Source: Paraburkholderia heleia NBRC 101817
GTDB lineage: Bacteria; Pseudomonadota; Gammaproteobacteria; Burkholderiales; Burkholderiaceae
Reading direction: 5' to 3'
Assembly (NCBI RefSeq): GCF_000739775.1
Contig: NZ_BBJH01000032.1
Coordinates: forward strand, 1-64,000
DNA: 64,000 bases
The position numbers and the translations under genes were made by a program. Numbering within the stretch: position 1 is the first letter of the stretch; every line of letters starts with the position of its first letter. Positions 8,281-17,147 of this stretch are shown here, piece after piece. Under the pieces are notes generated by a model that ran no database searches, had not been told where the DNA came from, and saw only the letters and a list, made by a program, of their open reading frames with translations.

Positions 8281-9315
8281 ATGGTCATGCAAGCTTCCAC
8301 AACGACACTCTGGGCGGGACCTATCCTGGTCGCTCTCGCAGCCGCCAGCGCATGCGCCGTGATTCTGCTGGTTTTGATGAGAACGGGCCTCGCGTGGCGC
8401 CTCGCCACCGATATTCCAAACGATCGCTCGCTTCACGTCCGTCCGACGCCACGAGTGGGCGGCTGGGGTATCGTGCCGGTCGCCGTGGCGGGCGTTCTGC
8501 TGGCCGCACCGAGCCTTTGGTGCGCGGCGGTGGCAACGGCGTTCCTCGCTGCCGTCTCCCAGGTCGATGACCGGCGCGGGCTGCCTGCTCGTGCCAGATT
8601 TGCAGCCCACCTGATCGCGGTTGTCGGCTTCGTGGCGAGCTATCCGGCGCCGGTGCCCTGGCCGTTGCTTGCCGCCTTATCGTTCCTGATGATATGGCTG
8701 GTCAATCTTTACAACTTCATGGACGGCGCGGATGGCCTCGCCGGCGGTATGGCCCTGTTTGGCTTCGGCGGCTATGCCGTGGCGGCGCTGACGGCCGCGC
8801 ATCCCGAGCCCGAACTGGCACTGTCCTGCGCTCTGGTGGCCGGCGCGGCGCTCGGTTTTCTGCTGTTCAATTTCCACCCTGCGCGGATTTTCCTCGGCGA
8901 CGCCGGCTCGATTTCGTTAGGCTTCCTGGCCGGCGCCCTGGGCTATTGGGGATGGCTGCGCGGCATTTGGCCCATCTGGTTTCCGGCTGGGGTGTTCGCG
9001 CCCTTTATCGTCGATGCCTCGGTGACCCTGGCGCGCCGTTTGCTGCGTGGTGAAAAGTTCTGGCAAGCTCACCGGGAGCACTACTATCAGCGTATGGTGC
9101 GTTCAGGGATAGGGCATGCCAAAACCGCCACGATCTGGTACGCGGTGATGGCGGTGGGGATCGCACTTGCGTTATTTGCACTTGGGCTGCGCCCGGCTGT
9201 TCAATGGTGCGTTGTCGCTGCGTGGATCGTCGTTCTCTTGCTATTGGGAGCGGCAGTGGATCGGCGTTGGCGTCGCTTTGAATCAACACTGTCCGAGCAA
9301 CCCTCTGAGGTATGA
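8281..9315 (+). CDS. wbiH: Undecaprenyl-phosphate sugar-1-phosphate transferase (WbiH/WecA/WbpL-like)
   Basis: Polytopic inner-membrane enzyme of 344 residues in the MraY/WecA (polyprenyl-phosphate N-acetylhexosamine-1-phosphate transferase) superfamily. It would start O-unit synthesis by loading HexNAc-1-P onto undecaprenyl phosphate. Diagnostic features are the early DIPNDRSLH and PTPRVGG region, the acidic NFMDGADG segment near residues 143-150 and the FLGDAGS motif near 205-211, which binds metal and phosphate. About ten hydrophobic segments are visible. The ATG at 8281 has GAGG five bases upstream; a second ATG lies two codons on. It is followed by a dehydratase start that overlaps its stop, forming a tight operon. 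Confidence 0.88.
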   Translation: MVMQASTTTLWAGPILVALAAASACAVILLVLMRTGLAWRLATDIPNDRSLHVRPTPRVGGWGIVPVAVAGVLLAAPSLWCAAVATAFLAAVSQVDDRRGLPARARFAAHLIAVVGFVASYPAPVPWPLLAALSFLMIWLVNLYNFMDGADGLAGGMALFGFGGYAVAALTAAHPEPELALSCALVAGAALGFLLFNFHPARIFLGDAGSISLGFLAGALGYWGWLRGIWPIWFPAGVFAPFIVDASVTLARRLLRGEKFWQAHREHYYQRMVRSGIGHAKTATIWYAVMAVGIALALFALGLRPAVQWCVVAAWIVVLLLLGAAVDRRWRRFESTLSEQPSEV

Positions 9316-11204
9316 CGCTGATGTTTAAAAGTAAAGCCTCGCTGCTGTCCCTCAGTGCTTTCCTGTTCGATCTGCTCGCGGTCTCTGCGACGTGGCTGAG
9401 TGCCTACGTTATCCGCTTCAACGGTTCTGTGCCGCCTGATTTCATGCGTGGTGCGGTGCATTCGTTATTCTGGGTGCTGCCGATCTATGCCTTGATGTTT
9501 CGCATTTTCGGTTTGTACCGCGGCATGTGGGTGTTCGCGAGCCTGCCGGATCTCGTGCGGATTTCAAAGTCCGTGGTCGTCGGTGCGGTGGTCACGATGG
9601 TGGTGTCGGTGATGGTTCAGCCTATGCCGATCGTGCCGCGTTCTGTACTCCTCGTCTCCCCGCTGCTTTTGTTCCTTGTCATGGGCGGCTCCCGCGCGCT
9701 CTATCGCACGACGAAGGAGTTTTATCTATACGGTGGTCTCGTTGGCGAGGGCAAGCCCGTGGTTGTGCTCGGCGCGGGCTCCGCGGGGGCTAGCCTCGCC
9801 CGAGAGCTGTCGCGTTCTAGCGAATGGCGCCTCGTTGGCCTGCTGGATGACGATGTCGCCAAACATGGGCGCGAAATCTACGGCTACAAGGTGCTGGGTT
9901 CGTTCAGCCAACTCCCGCAACTGGCGGAGTCGCTCAAGACCGAATACGCGATCATTGCGATTCCGTCTGCCCCAGTGGAAGTGCAACGCCGCGTCGCGAC
10001 GCTGTGCGTGCGCGCCGGGGTGCGCGCTTTGGTCTTGCCGGACCTGACAGCGCTGACGCAAGGTCAGGCGTTCCTTTCGCAGGTCCGGCAGATCGACCTC
10101 GAAGACCTGTTGGGCCGTGACCCGGTCAAGATCGATACGCCACACGTCGAAGCGTTGCTTCGCAATCGCGTCGTGATGGTGACGGGAGCGGGCGGCTCGA
10201 TCGGTTCGGAACTGTGCCGCCAGATCCTGCGCTTCGAACCGGCGCAACTCATTGCCTTTGATCTGTCCGAATACGCGATCTACAAGCTTACGGAAGAACT
10301 GCACGACCGCTTTCCGGGGTTGCCGGTGGTGGCGGTGATCGGTGACGCGAAGGACTCTTTACTGCTCGATTCGGTGCTGTCGCGGCATGCTCCGCATATC
10401 CTCTTTCACGCAGCGGCCTACAAACATGTGCCGCTGATGGAAGGGCAGAACGCGTGGCAAGCGGTTCGCAACAATGTGCTGGGGACCTACCGCGTGGCGC
10501 GGGCCGCGATTCGTCACAACGTGAAGCACTTCGTTCTGATTTCTACCGATAAGGCTGTTAACCCCACCAACGTCATGGGGGCGAGCAAGCGTCTCGCGGA
10601 GATGGCGTGTCAAGCCCTGCAGCAAACCACTACGCGCACCCAGATCGAGACGGTTCGATTCGGTAATGTGCTAGGTAGTGCGGGCAGCGTGATCCCGAAG
10701 TTTCAGCAGCAAATCGCCAAGGGCGGTCCGGTCACCGTGACGCATCCGGAGATCACGCGCTTCTTCATGACGATTCCCGAAGCCTCGCAGTTGGTGTTGC
10801 AGGCGTCGAGCATGGGACGCGGCGGCGAGATCTTCATTCTCGATATGGGCGAGCCGGTCAAGATCGTCGATCTGGCGCGCGATCTGATACGACTCTATGG
10901 GTTCAGCGAGGAGCACATCGAGATCGAGTTCACGGGGTTGCGGCCCGGCGAGAAGCTGTACGAGGAGTTGCTTGCCGACGACGAAACCACCACGCGTACG
11001 GCGCATCCCAAATTGCGGGTCGCTCAGGCGCGTGGCGTGCCGGATAATCTGCTGGACGACCTGTTGCCCTGGCTGATGCAACACCGCGTGTTGTCCGATC
11101 AGGATGTGCGACGTGACCTGCGTCGCTGGGTGCCGGAATATCAGCCGACGTTGGCGCCGCCGCTGCAGAGCGTGCCTACTGTGGCGAGCGCTCGCGCGTC
11201 GTAG
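9312..11204 (+). CDS. wbiI: UDP-GlcNAc 4,6-dehydratase, WbiI/WbpM/CapD family
   Basis: Membrane-anchored nucleotide-sugar dehydratase of 630 residues, close to the usual WbpM length. About four N-terminal membrane segments (residues 10-120) are followed by two Rossmann domains, one with VVLGAGSAG near residue 152 and a second with VTGAGGSIGSE near 290. The catalytic region is STDKAVNP followed by MGASKR, with Met at the place of the usual Tyr, the hallmark of this family. It likely makes the UDP-4-keto-6-deoxy sugar used by the WbiG-like enzyme, giving a QuiNAc- or FucNAc-type precursor. ATG 9312 overlaps the previous stop; ATG 9321 has better spacing to the GAGG at 9307 and is a possible alternative. 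A strong terminator follows. Confidence 0.9.
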   Translation: MTLMFKSKASLLSLSAFLFDLLAVSATWLSAYVIRFNGSVPPDFMRGAVHSLFWVLPIYALMFRIFGLYRGMWVFASLPDLVRISKSVVVGAVVTMVVSVMVQPMPIVPRSVLLVSPLLLFLVMGGSRALYRTTKEFYLYGGLVGEGKPVVVLGAGSAGASLARELSRSSEWRLVGLLDDDVAKHGREIYGYKVLGSFSQLPQLAESLKTEYAIIAIPSAPVEVQRRVATLCVRAGVRALVLPDLTALTQGQAFLSQVRQIDLEDLLGRDPVKIDTPHVEALLRNRVVMVTGAGGSIGSELCRQILRFEPAQLIAFDLSEYAIYKLTEELHDRFPGLPVVAVIGDAKDSLLLDSVLSRHAPHILFHAAAYKHVPLMEGQNAWQAVRNNVLGTYRVARAAIRHNVKHFVLISTDKAVNPTNVMGASKRLAEMACQALQQTTTRTQIETVRFGNVLGSAGSVIPKFQQQIAKGGPVTVTHPEITRFFMTIPEASQLVLQASSMGRGGEIFILDMGEPVKIVDLARDLIRLYGFSEEHIEIEFTGLRPGEKLYEELLADDETTTRTAHPKLRVAQARGVPDNLLDDLLPWLMQHRVLSDQDVRRDLRRWVPEYQPTLAPPLQSVPTVASARAS

Positions 11205-11223
11205 TGACGCGCACATTGGGATA

Positions 11224-11251
11224 AAAAAGGCGCTTCATGAAGCGCCTTTTT
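11224..11251. terminator. Bidirectional intrinsic terminator
   Basis: A fully palindromic 28-base element: AAAAAGGCGCTTCA (11224-11237) is mirrored by TGAAGCGCCTTTTT (11238-11251). GC-rich stem with A-run and T-run on opposite sides, placed between the convergent ends of the WbiI-like gene (+) and gtrA (-), so it should stop transcription from both. Confidence 0.9.
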
Positions 11252-11271
11252 CCAGGTCCGCGGGCGTTTCA

Positions 11272-11658
11272 TCAGCGGTGCTTGAAGACCCATAGCTTGG
11301 CCGAGGCAAAATTGACGACCATGCCTGCCAACGACCCGATAGCGACGCCAACGATGGGCAGGAACGGCAACCCTCTGAGCGCGAGCACGGTCGCGCTGTA
11401 GGCCCCATAGTTGACGACGCCGCCTACCGACATCGCGGCAAGATAACGCCACCACTCAAGCCAGGCCGACTCGTTGCGGGCCGAGGTAAAGGTGTAGCGG
11501 CGGTTGATCTGCCAGGTGGCCCAGACGGCGCACAGGAACGAAACCGCGCGTCCGGCGAAATAGCCGAGGCCAACGGCGAGCGCGAGATACAGGATGCCGG
11601 CGTCCACGACGAAACCTGCTACGCCGGCGATCACGAATCGAATCACTTGCTGGCGCAT
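11272..11658 (-). CDS. gtrA: GtrA family membrane protein
   Basis: Small polytopic protein of 128 residues with four hydrophobic segments, matching the GtrA family at full length. The opening (RFVIAGVAGFVVDAGILY) and the later NRRYTF and NFxxxKxWVF segments are family hallmarks. GtrA proteins are thought to flip polyprenyl-phosphate sugars across the inner membrane, working with a GtrB-type synthase and a GT-C glycosyltransferase. No such pair is adjacent; a GtrB-like gene lies at 29182-30273. It shares a bidirectional terminator with the WbiI-like gene on the other strand. Confidence 0.85.
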   Translation of the reverse strand: MRQQVIRFVIAGVAGFVVDAGILYLALAVGLGYFAGRAVSFLCAVWATWQINRRYTFTSARNESAWLEWWRYLAAMSVGGVVNYGAYSATVLALRGLPFLPIVGVAIGSLAGMVVNFASAKLWVFKHR

Positions 11659-12075
11659 GCTATTGAACGCTCCAGTCGAATCTGTGATCTTTGCGCGACA
11701 GAGAAAGGCATAGCGCAGCTTGATGGCGTCCGCGCGAAATCATTTCGGGTTGCCACATGGTCGGCGAAAGGCAAGATGGCGGTTTTTGATGGCTTCACGA
11801 TAGTCGGCGATATCGCAGCGAAAGGACAGGTGGCAATGCGCCCTGACCCAGGTGCAATATCTGTTGGGCGGCATTTTACCCTCCGGCGTGGCCGTGCCGC
11901 GAAATTGCCCGAAGCTCACGGACTTGGCGTGACAATCTACGAGGCCCATTCCTCCGATACAATCGCGCTGCCGCAACATCGCATTGACCGACCACGCATG
12001 CTTGGACCTTTAATCAATCGCCGTTTTGCAGGATCCACGCTTATGCCGGTGCGTGACTCACTTTGGCGGGGAGCA
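11659..12075. other. Intergenic region between gtrA and the lipoprotein gene
   Basis: A divergent gap of 417 bases. Short open frames run through it on both strands but show no domain, no good ribosome site and no coding look. Promoters for gtrA (minus) and the lipoprotein (plus) should lie here; I cannot assign them. Confidence 0.4.
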
Positions 12076-12348
12076 ATGAGAAGAAGCGCGCGCCTTGCGG
12101 GCATCAGCGTCCTATCTGCATGCACCACGGTGTCGAACATAGACTCACGGCAAGACGGCCACCTGAGCCTCACGAGTCGCACGCGATGGACCTTCACGTC
12201 GTGGAACCACGTCAGATCTGCCGGGATGAAGTATGCCGCGACCTACTGCAAGGACCACGACAGGCAATTGCACGTCGTCGCCGAACATACGGAAGGGATA
12301 AGGGGCGTGACAGACCAGACGGTTGAAGTGGTGTTCGACTGCTACTGA
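12076..12348 (+). CDS. Small predicted lipoprotein of unknown function
   Basis: A 90-residue protein with a basic N-terminus (MRRSAR), a short hydrophobic stretch and a lipobox (LSAC, Cys16), so it is probably a lipid-anchored envelope protein. The mature part contains TSWNHV, Met-Lys-Tyr and two cysteines (in ATYCKD and at the FDCY end) that could form a disulfide. It resembles short hypothetical lipoproteins common in Burkholderia, with no known role. The longer frame upstream lacks a start signal; ATG 12076 has GGGGAG five bases upstream. A hairpin terminator follows closely. Confidence 0.7.
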   Translation: MRRSARLAGISVLSACTTVSNIDSRQDGHLSLTSRTRWTFTSWNHVRSAGMKYAATYCKDHDRQLHVVAEHTEGIRGVTDQTVEVVFDCY

Positions 12349-12382
12349 AATGCGCAATCGCGGGTCGCGTAGTCTCGACAAG

Positions 12383-12404
12383 GACGCGATTGATCGCGTC
12401 TTTG
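12383..12404 (+). terminator. Intrinsic terminator after the lipoprotein gene
   Basis: GACGCGAT (12383-12390) pairs with ATCGCGTC (12393-12400), followed by TTTGT. It lies 35 bases after the lipoprotein stop and before the convergent cysC end. Confidence 0.6.
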
Positions 12405-12421
12405 TGTTGGGCGCGTGAGTA

Positions 12422-13042
12422 TTAGCGGCCGTTCGTGCCGGTCTTGATAAACGCCTCTTCCTCGCGGAGTGTGACGTTGTGGAGCGGGCGCAGTTCGAGC
12501 GTATCGCTGCGCGATTGCCTGAGATACTCGGTAATTCTTGCCACGCAGCTATCGACGTCGGTGTCTTCAGTTCGAAGTATGACGTCGGGATTCGTAGGCG
12601 GACGGTACGGGGATGCGATGCCGGTGAAACCTTTGATTTCGCCACGCCGCGCCAGCTTGTACAGACCCTTGGGGTCGCGCGACTCGCAAACGTCGAACGG
12701 CGTGTCGACGAACACTTCAACGAAATTATCTTCGCCGATGATTTGCCGGGCGCTTTCACGATGTTCGGGGTTCGGCGAGATCGTGGCCGTGACGACGATG
12801 AAGCCTTCATTGCAGAACAGCGCGGCGACGTGCGCGACGCGCCGCAGATTCTCTGTACGCTCCTCGTCGCTGAAGCCGAGATCCGAGTTCAGTCCCGCGC
12901 GCAAGACGTCGCCGTCGAGCATGATTGAATGCAAGCCAAACGTTTGCATTCGCGTAACAAAAGCATGAGCAATAGTCGATTTTCCAGCCCCTGACATCCC
13001 GGTAAGCCAGACCACTACGCCCTTGGGTGCGGAAATGTCCAC
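12422..13042 (-). CDS. cysC: Adenylylsulfate kinase
   Basis: APS kinase of 206 residues that phosphorylates adenosine 5'-phosphosulfate to PAPS. The Walker A is GMSGAGKST at about residues 15-23. DGDVLRAGLNSDLGFS (APS-binding region) and the FVDTPFDVCESRDPKGLYKLAR block are classic for CysC. It stands alone, not fused to CysN. The start is GTG with GGGGTGG five bases upstream. Proteobacteria that reduce APS directly do not need PAPS for cysteine, so a stand-alone cysC in a polysaccharide region often feeds sulfotransferases; one is present at 1642-2514. The gene lies downstream of galE on the same strand across a 189-base spacer with repeats. Confidence 0.93.
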   Translation of the reverse strand: MDISAPKGVVVWLTGMSGAGKSTIAHAFVTRMQTFGLHSIMLDGDVLRAGLNSDLGFSDEERTENLRRVAHVAALFCNEGFIVVTATISPNPEHRESARQIIGEDNFVEVFVDTPFDVCESRDPKGLYKLARRGEIKGFTGIASPYRPPTNPDVILRTEDTDVDSCVARITEYLRQSRSDTLELRPLHNVTLREEEAFIKTGTNGR

Positions 13043-13080
13043 GGAGCCACCCCAGTTCGATGATGCATATGGGCGGCATT

Positions 13081-13115
13081 GTAACGGCTTTTTAATTGCC
13101 GTAACGGCTTTGTAA
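13081..13115. repeat. Two direct repeats upstream of cysC
   Basis: GTAACGGCTTTTTAAT at 13081-13096 and GTAACGGCTTTGTAAT at 13101-13116 are 15/16 identical with a 20-base period. They lie 39 bases upstream of the cysC start (minus strand), a plausible regulator-binding position, but no function is known. Confidence 0.5.
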
Positions 13116-13121
13116 TAAACT

Positions 13122-13164
13122 GCAACATTCGATCCGCACTTGTATTAAATGTTTCGAATGTTGC
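13122..13164. repeat. 11-bp perfect inverted repeat between galE and cysC
   Basis: GCAACATTCGA (13122-13132) and TCGAATGTTGC (13154-13164) are perfect complements, separated by 21 AT-rich bases. It could be an operator for cysC or an RNA hairpin after galE. There is no clear T-run. Confidence 0.5.
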
Positions 13165-13231
13165 CGTCGTCGGACGAGGCCGCTGCCATTGTGGCACCCG
13201 CTTTGAAGCCGGTGCGACCGAATCGGACCGC

Positions 13232-14263
13232 TTACCTGAACCCGGCCGGATTCTTCTCTTGCCACCGCCAGTGATCGATGCACATCTGCTCGATCCCGAA
13301 CTCGGCCTTCCATCCGATGAGCTTTTCTGCTGCAACCGGATTCGCATAGCATTCGCCAATATCGCCGGGCCGGCGTGCCACGATCTCGTAGGGCACGGGC
13401 CGCCCCGAGGCCTGCTCGAATGCCTTCACGACTTCCAGCACGCTATAGCCGCGACCGGTGCCGAGATTCACGACGAAGCCTTCCTCGCGCGACGCAAGCG
13501 CATCGAGCGCCTTGAGGTGACCCTTGGCCAGATCGACCACGTGAATGTAGTCGCGCACGCCCGTGCCATCCGGCGTCGCGTAGTCGCCGCCGAACACGCG
13601 CAGCTTCTCGAGCTTGCCGACAGCAACCTGCGCGACATATGGCATGAGATTGTTGGGAATGCCGGACGGATCTTCGCCGATTAACCCGCTTTCATGCGCG
13701 CCTACCGGATTGAAATAGCGCAGCACGGCAATGCGCCACAATGGGTCCGACATCTCGACATCGCGCAGGATCTGCTCCGCGATGAGTTTCGACTGACCGT
13801 ACGGATTAGTCGCGGAAAGCGGAAACGATTCGTCGATGGGCGAGCTCTCGGGCACGCCGTATACCGTTGCCGATGAGCTGAACACGAACTGCTTTACACC
13901 GTGCTGGCGCATCACATCGAGTACGACCAGCAGACCATCCACGTTGTTTCGGTAATACTCGATGGGCTTCGCCACCGACTCACCCACGGCCTTCAGCGCC
14001 GCGAAATGTATCACGCCAGTGATGCCATGCGCCTCAAATATGCGCGAGAGGGCGGTCGCGTCGCGCACGTCGGCTTCATAGAACGCGACCTGCTTGCCGG
14101 TGATCTGCTCGACGCGCTTGAGCGATTCGCTGCTGCTGTTCACGAGATTGTCGATGGCGACCACCTCATAGCCGCCATTGAGCAGTTCGACACAGGTATG
14201 CGAGCCGATGTAGCCCGCGCCGCCGGTGACGAGGATGGTGCCCTTTGAATTCGTCGCAGTCAT
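13232..14263 (-). CDS. galE: UDP-glucose 4-epimerase
   Basis: Extended short-chain dehydrogenase of 343 residues interconverting UDP-glucose and UDP-galactose (possibly the HexNAc forms too). The NAD motif is TGGAGYIGSHT near the start, the catalytic serine is in VFSSSATVYG and the Tyr-Lys pair in NPYGQSK. The C-terminal substrate domain is complete (YFNPVGAH, VRDYIHVVD). The frame opens earlier at a TTG overlapping the upstream stop, but ATG 14263 gives the normal GalE length. It belongs to a minus-strand group with the GT4 gene (32 bases upstream) and manC. Confidence 0.93.
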   Translation of the reverse strand: MTATNSKGTILVTGGAGYIGSHTCVELLNGGYEVVAIDNLVNSSSESLKRVEQITGKQVAFYEADVRDATALSRIFEAHGITGVIHFAALKAVGESVAKPIEYYRNNVDGLLVVLDVMRQHGVKQFVFSSSATVYGVPESSPIDESFPLSATNPYGQSKLIAEQILRDVEMSDPLWRIAVLRYFNPVGAHESGLIGEDPSGIPNNLMPYVAQVAVGKLEKLRVFGGDYATPDGTGVRDYIHVVDLAKGHLKALDALASREEGFVVNLGTGRGYSVLEVVKAFEQASGRPVPYEIVARRPGDIGECYANPVAAEKLIGWKAEFGIEQMCIDHWRWQEKNPAGFR

Positions 14264-14295
14264 GCCGTTTTCGTTCCCGTGAAATCCAGCTTCGA

Positions 14296-15456
14296 TCAAA
14301 ACGTCGACCCGGTAATTTCCCGGATCAGTTCCCGGTAGCGTTGTACCACAACGCGCTCATCGAATTCTTTTTCGATTTTTTTTCGGCCGCGCGCAGCCAT
14401 GGCGGCGCGCTCGGCGTTACCGAGTTCGAGCATGCGGGCGAGCGCCTTCCCGAGTGAGTCCGCGTCGCGCGCCGCGCACAGCAGGCCGTTTACGCCGTCG
14501 GCGACGACTTCGCGGCAACCGGGCACATTGGTGGCCACGATCGGACGACCCATAGCGCTCGCCTCCATCAGCGTGCGCGGCACGCCTTCGCGGTACGACG
14601 GGAGCACGACGCAATCGGCGGCGGCGATATAGGGGCGCACGTCCGCCGTCTCGCCGAGATATTCAATCACGCCTTCGCGCTCCCATGCGGCCACTTCTTG
14701 GCGCGAAATGGCGCTCGGGTTGTCGACGCCTACCGGGCCGAGCAACTGAAAGCGCGTATGCGGATAACGTGTGCGCAGCGCCCGGGCGGCCTCGACATAT
14801 TCGCCAACGCCTTTGTCCCACAGCAATCGGCCAATCAAAACGAAGGCAAATTCGGCGCTCGCGGGCAGAGGAGTGAACGGGAAGTCATCGAGATCGACGC
14901 CCTCACCATGGAGTAGCCTGGCGCGCTCCGGATGCGCGAGGAGATTGCCTTCCTTGAAGGCGGCTTCGTCGTCGCGATTGAGGAACCAGACTTCGCGCGG
15001 GAAGCGAAACGCGAAGCGGTAGAGGTGCTTGGCGACCTCGGCCGCCCGGCTCTTCTGGATAAATACGTAGCCGAGTCCGGTCGTCACAGCGACAGAAGGC
15101 ACGCGTGCGAGCCACGCGGCAATCGAGCCGTAGATATTGGGCTTGATCGTGTAATGGAAGACGACGTCGGGCTTGAGCGCGCGATACTGGCAATAGAGCG
15201 CGAGGAGAGTACGCAGGTCGTGAAGCGGGTTGGTGCCTTTCGAGGCCACCGGCAGTTCGACGCAGCGACAGCCCATTTGCTCGAGCGGCTCGAACGTGCG
15301 GTCCCGCGGGGCGATGATGGTCACGCGCGCGCCGCCTTGCGTCAGCGCTCGCAGCAGTCCCCGGCGGTACGTGTAGATCGCCCAGGCAGTGTTGCAGACG
15401 AGGGCGACGTGAAGCGTACGGGCGCGCGAGGAGGCCCTGTTGTGTTTGAATTTCAC
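14296..15456 (-). CDS. GT4 glycosyltransferase
   Basis: GT-B fold glycosyltransferase of 386 residues in family 4. The N-terminal domain begins VALVCNTAWAIYTYRRGL and includes the FHYTIKPNIYG segment. The C-terminal donor domain has LIGRLLWDKGVGEY near residues 205-220 and the acidic SYREGVPRTLMEASAMGRP block, equivalent to the EX7E retaining motif. Such proteins add a sugar to lipid-linked O-antigen or capsule intermediates, often galactose or a HexNAc. It starts with GTG at 15456 without a strong ribosome site. Its place between galE and manC suggests a shared sugar-supply operon. Sugar specificity is not readable. Confidence 0.85.
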   Translation of the reverse strand: MKFKHNRASSRARTLHVALVCNTAWAIYTYRRGLLRALTQGGARVTIIAPRDRTFEPLEQMGCRCVELPVASKGTNPLHDLRTLLALYCQYRALKPDVVFHYTIKPNIYGSIAAWLARVPSVAVTTGLGYVFIQKSRAAEVAKHLYRFAFRFPREVWFLNRDDEAAFKEGNLLAHPERARLLHGEGVDLDDFPFTPLPASAEFAFVLIGRLLWDKGVGEYVEAARALRTRYPHTRFQLLGPVGVDNPSAISRQEVAAWEREGVIEYLGETADVRPYIAAADCVVLPSYREGVPRTLMEASAMGRPIVATNVPGCREVVADGVNGLLCAARDADSLGKALARMLELGNAERAAMAARGRKKIEKEFDERVVVQRYRELIREITGSTF

Positions 15457-15535
15457 GAAAGCTTGCGTGCCGGTTCTGGCGAGACCGGCGGGAGTCCCGG
15501 AGAAGGCGGTAGTTTACCGGGAAAGCACGCGCAGA

Positions 15536-16963
15536 CTAAGACGACAGCCGTCCATATCTGTCCTCGAAACGAACGATGTCGTCCTCGCCGAGATAAGAGC
15601 CCGACTGGACTTCGATGAGCTCCAGCGGAATCTTGCCCGGGTTCTCCAGCCGATGCTTGTTGCCAAGCGGAATGAAGGTCGACTGGTTTTCGCAGAGCAG
15701 GATGGTCTTGTCGCCATTCGTCACGCGCGCCGTGCCTTTCACGATGATCCAGTGCTCGGCGCGGTGATGGTGCATTTGCAGGCTCAACTGTGCGCCCGGA
15801 TTCACGACGATGCGTTTGACCTGGAAGCGATCGCCCTCGTCGACGCCTTCATACGAGCCCCAGGGGCGAACCACGCGGCGCTGCGTAACCGATTCGCGGC
15901 GGCCAGAAGCGTTCAGACGCTCGACGATCTTCTTCACATCCTGCGCGTTGTCGCGATGCGCGACGAGGACGGCGTCGGCCGTCTCGACGATGATCAGGTT
16001 GTCCACGCCAATGGCCGCCACCATGCGATGTTCGGCGCGCACATAAGAATTTGAGACGGACTCCGCGAGCACGTCGCCGAGCAGGGCGTTGCCCGATTCG
16101 TCGAGATCCGTGAGATCGAACAGCGCCGTCCACGAACCGATATCGTTCCAGCCGAGGTCATGCGTCACGACGACCGCCGCACGCGAGGTTTTCTCCATGA
16201 CGGCGTAGTCGACGGAGATGTTCGGGCAGGCGGCGAATGCCTCGGGCTCGAGGCGAAGAAAGTCGTTGTCTCTCTGGGCATGATCGAAAGACAGTTCGGC
16301 TTGATCGGCGATGTCCGGTGCGTAGCGGCGTAGTTCGTCCAGATACGTCGAGGCCTTGAGCATGAACATGCCACTGTTCCAGTCATAGTGTCCTTCTGCG
16401 AGAAAACGTGCGGCTGTTTGCGCATCGGGCTTCTCGACGAATGAACTGACCGTGTACGCAGAGGCGCTGCGGTTCAGTGCGCTCCCACGGCGAATATAGC
16501 CATAGCCGGTATGCGGCGCATCGGGCGCGACGCCGAACGTGACAAGGTACTGTTCCAAGGCGACTTCAGCCGCCGTTTCGATTGCCTCACGAAACGCGTT
16601 CTCGTTGCGGATCACATGATCGGAAGGCAATACAAGCAGAAGGGCGTCGGCGCTCTGCTGTAGCGCGACGTGCGCCGCTGCCGCGATAGCGGGTGCGGTA
16701 TTGCGGCCGAACGGTTCGAGCACGATCGAGGAGGGTGTCACTCCCGCCTCGCGTAATTGCTCGGCCACGACGAAGCGCTGCTCGTTGTTCGTGATGACAA
16801 TTGGCGCCGCGATGCCTTCAATGCCTTGTAGGCGCAAGACCGTTTGCTGAACTAGCGACTGCGTGCCATTCAGCTTGAGATATTGCTTCGGATAGCCGCC
16901 CCGCGACATCGGCCAAAGGCGGCTTCCGCTGCCGCCGCATAGAACGACCGGAAAGATATTCAT
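15536..16963 (-). CDS. manC: Mannose-1-phosphate guanylyltransferase / mannose-6-phosphate isomerase
   Basis: Bifunctional type II ManC/AlgA enzyme of 475 residues. The N-terminal nucleotidyltransferase has GGSGSRLWPMSR near residue 10 and the later FVEKPD segment, and would make GDP-mannose. The C-terminal cupin (from about residue 360, WGSYEGVDEG, then QMHHHRAEHWIIVKG) is the phosphomannose isomerase half with its metal-binding histidines. With manB at 22263-23657 it completes the route from fructose-6-phosphate to GDP-mannose, the precursor of mannose, rhamnose-D and related sugars. The ATG at 16963 is first in the minus-strand group manC, GT4, galE, cysC, so the promoter should lie in 16964-17147. 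Confidence 0.95.
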   Translation of the reverse strand: MNIFPVVLCGGSGSRLWPMSRGGYPKQYLKLNGTQSLVQQTVLRLQGIEGIAAPIVITNNEQRFVVAEQLREAGVTPSSIVLEPFGRNTAPAIAAAAHVALQQSADALLLVLPSDHVIRNENAFREAIETAAEVALEQYLVTFGVAPDAPHTGYGYIRRGSALNRSASAYTVSSFVEKPDAQTAARFLAEGHYDWNSGMFMLKASTYLDELRRYAPDIADQAELSFDHAQRDNDFLRLEPEAFAACPNISVDYAVMEKTSRAAVVVTHDLGWNDIGSWTALFDLTDLDESGNALLGDVLAESVSNSYVRAEHRMVAAIGVDNLIIVETADAVLVAHRDNAQDVKKIVERLNASGRRESVTQRRVVRPWGSYEGVDEGDRFQVKRIVVNPGAQLSLQMHHHRAEHWIIVKGTARVTNGDKTILLCENQSTFIPLGNKHRLENPGKIPLELIEVQSGSYLGEDDIVRFEDRYGRLSS

Positions 16964-17147
16964 GTTGTCAGCCTGGTCAGATTAAGCACTCCCTTATCGG
17001 GATTATCGGCAGTTGGCCCGCATTCATGAGTTTTTTTGCTTCGGGCCGTTGGCGCTGTGACGCATGTCAGGTTCCGGTAGACTTCCGCACCATGGCGCGC
17101 GTTGCGCGCGCCTACCTCCGCCATTCGGCCTCGCGTCAACCTGAATC

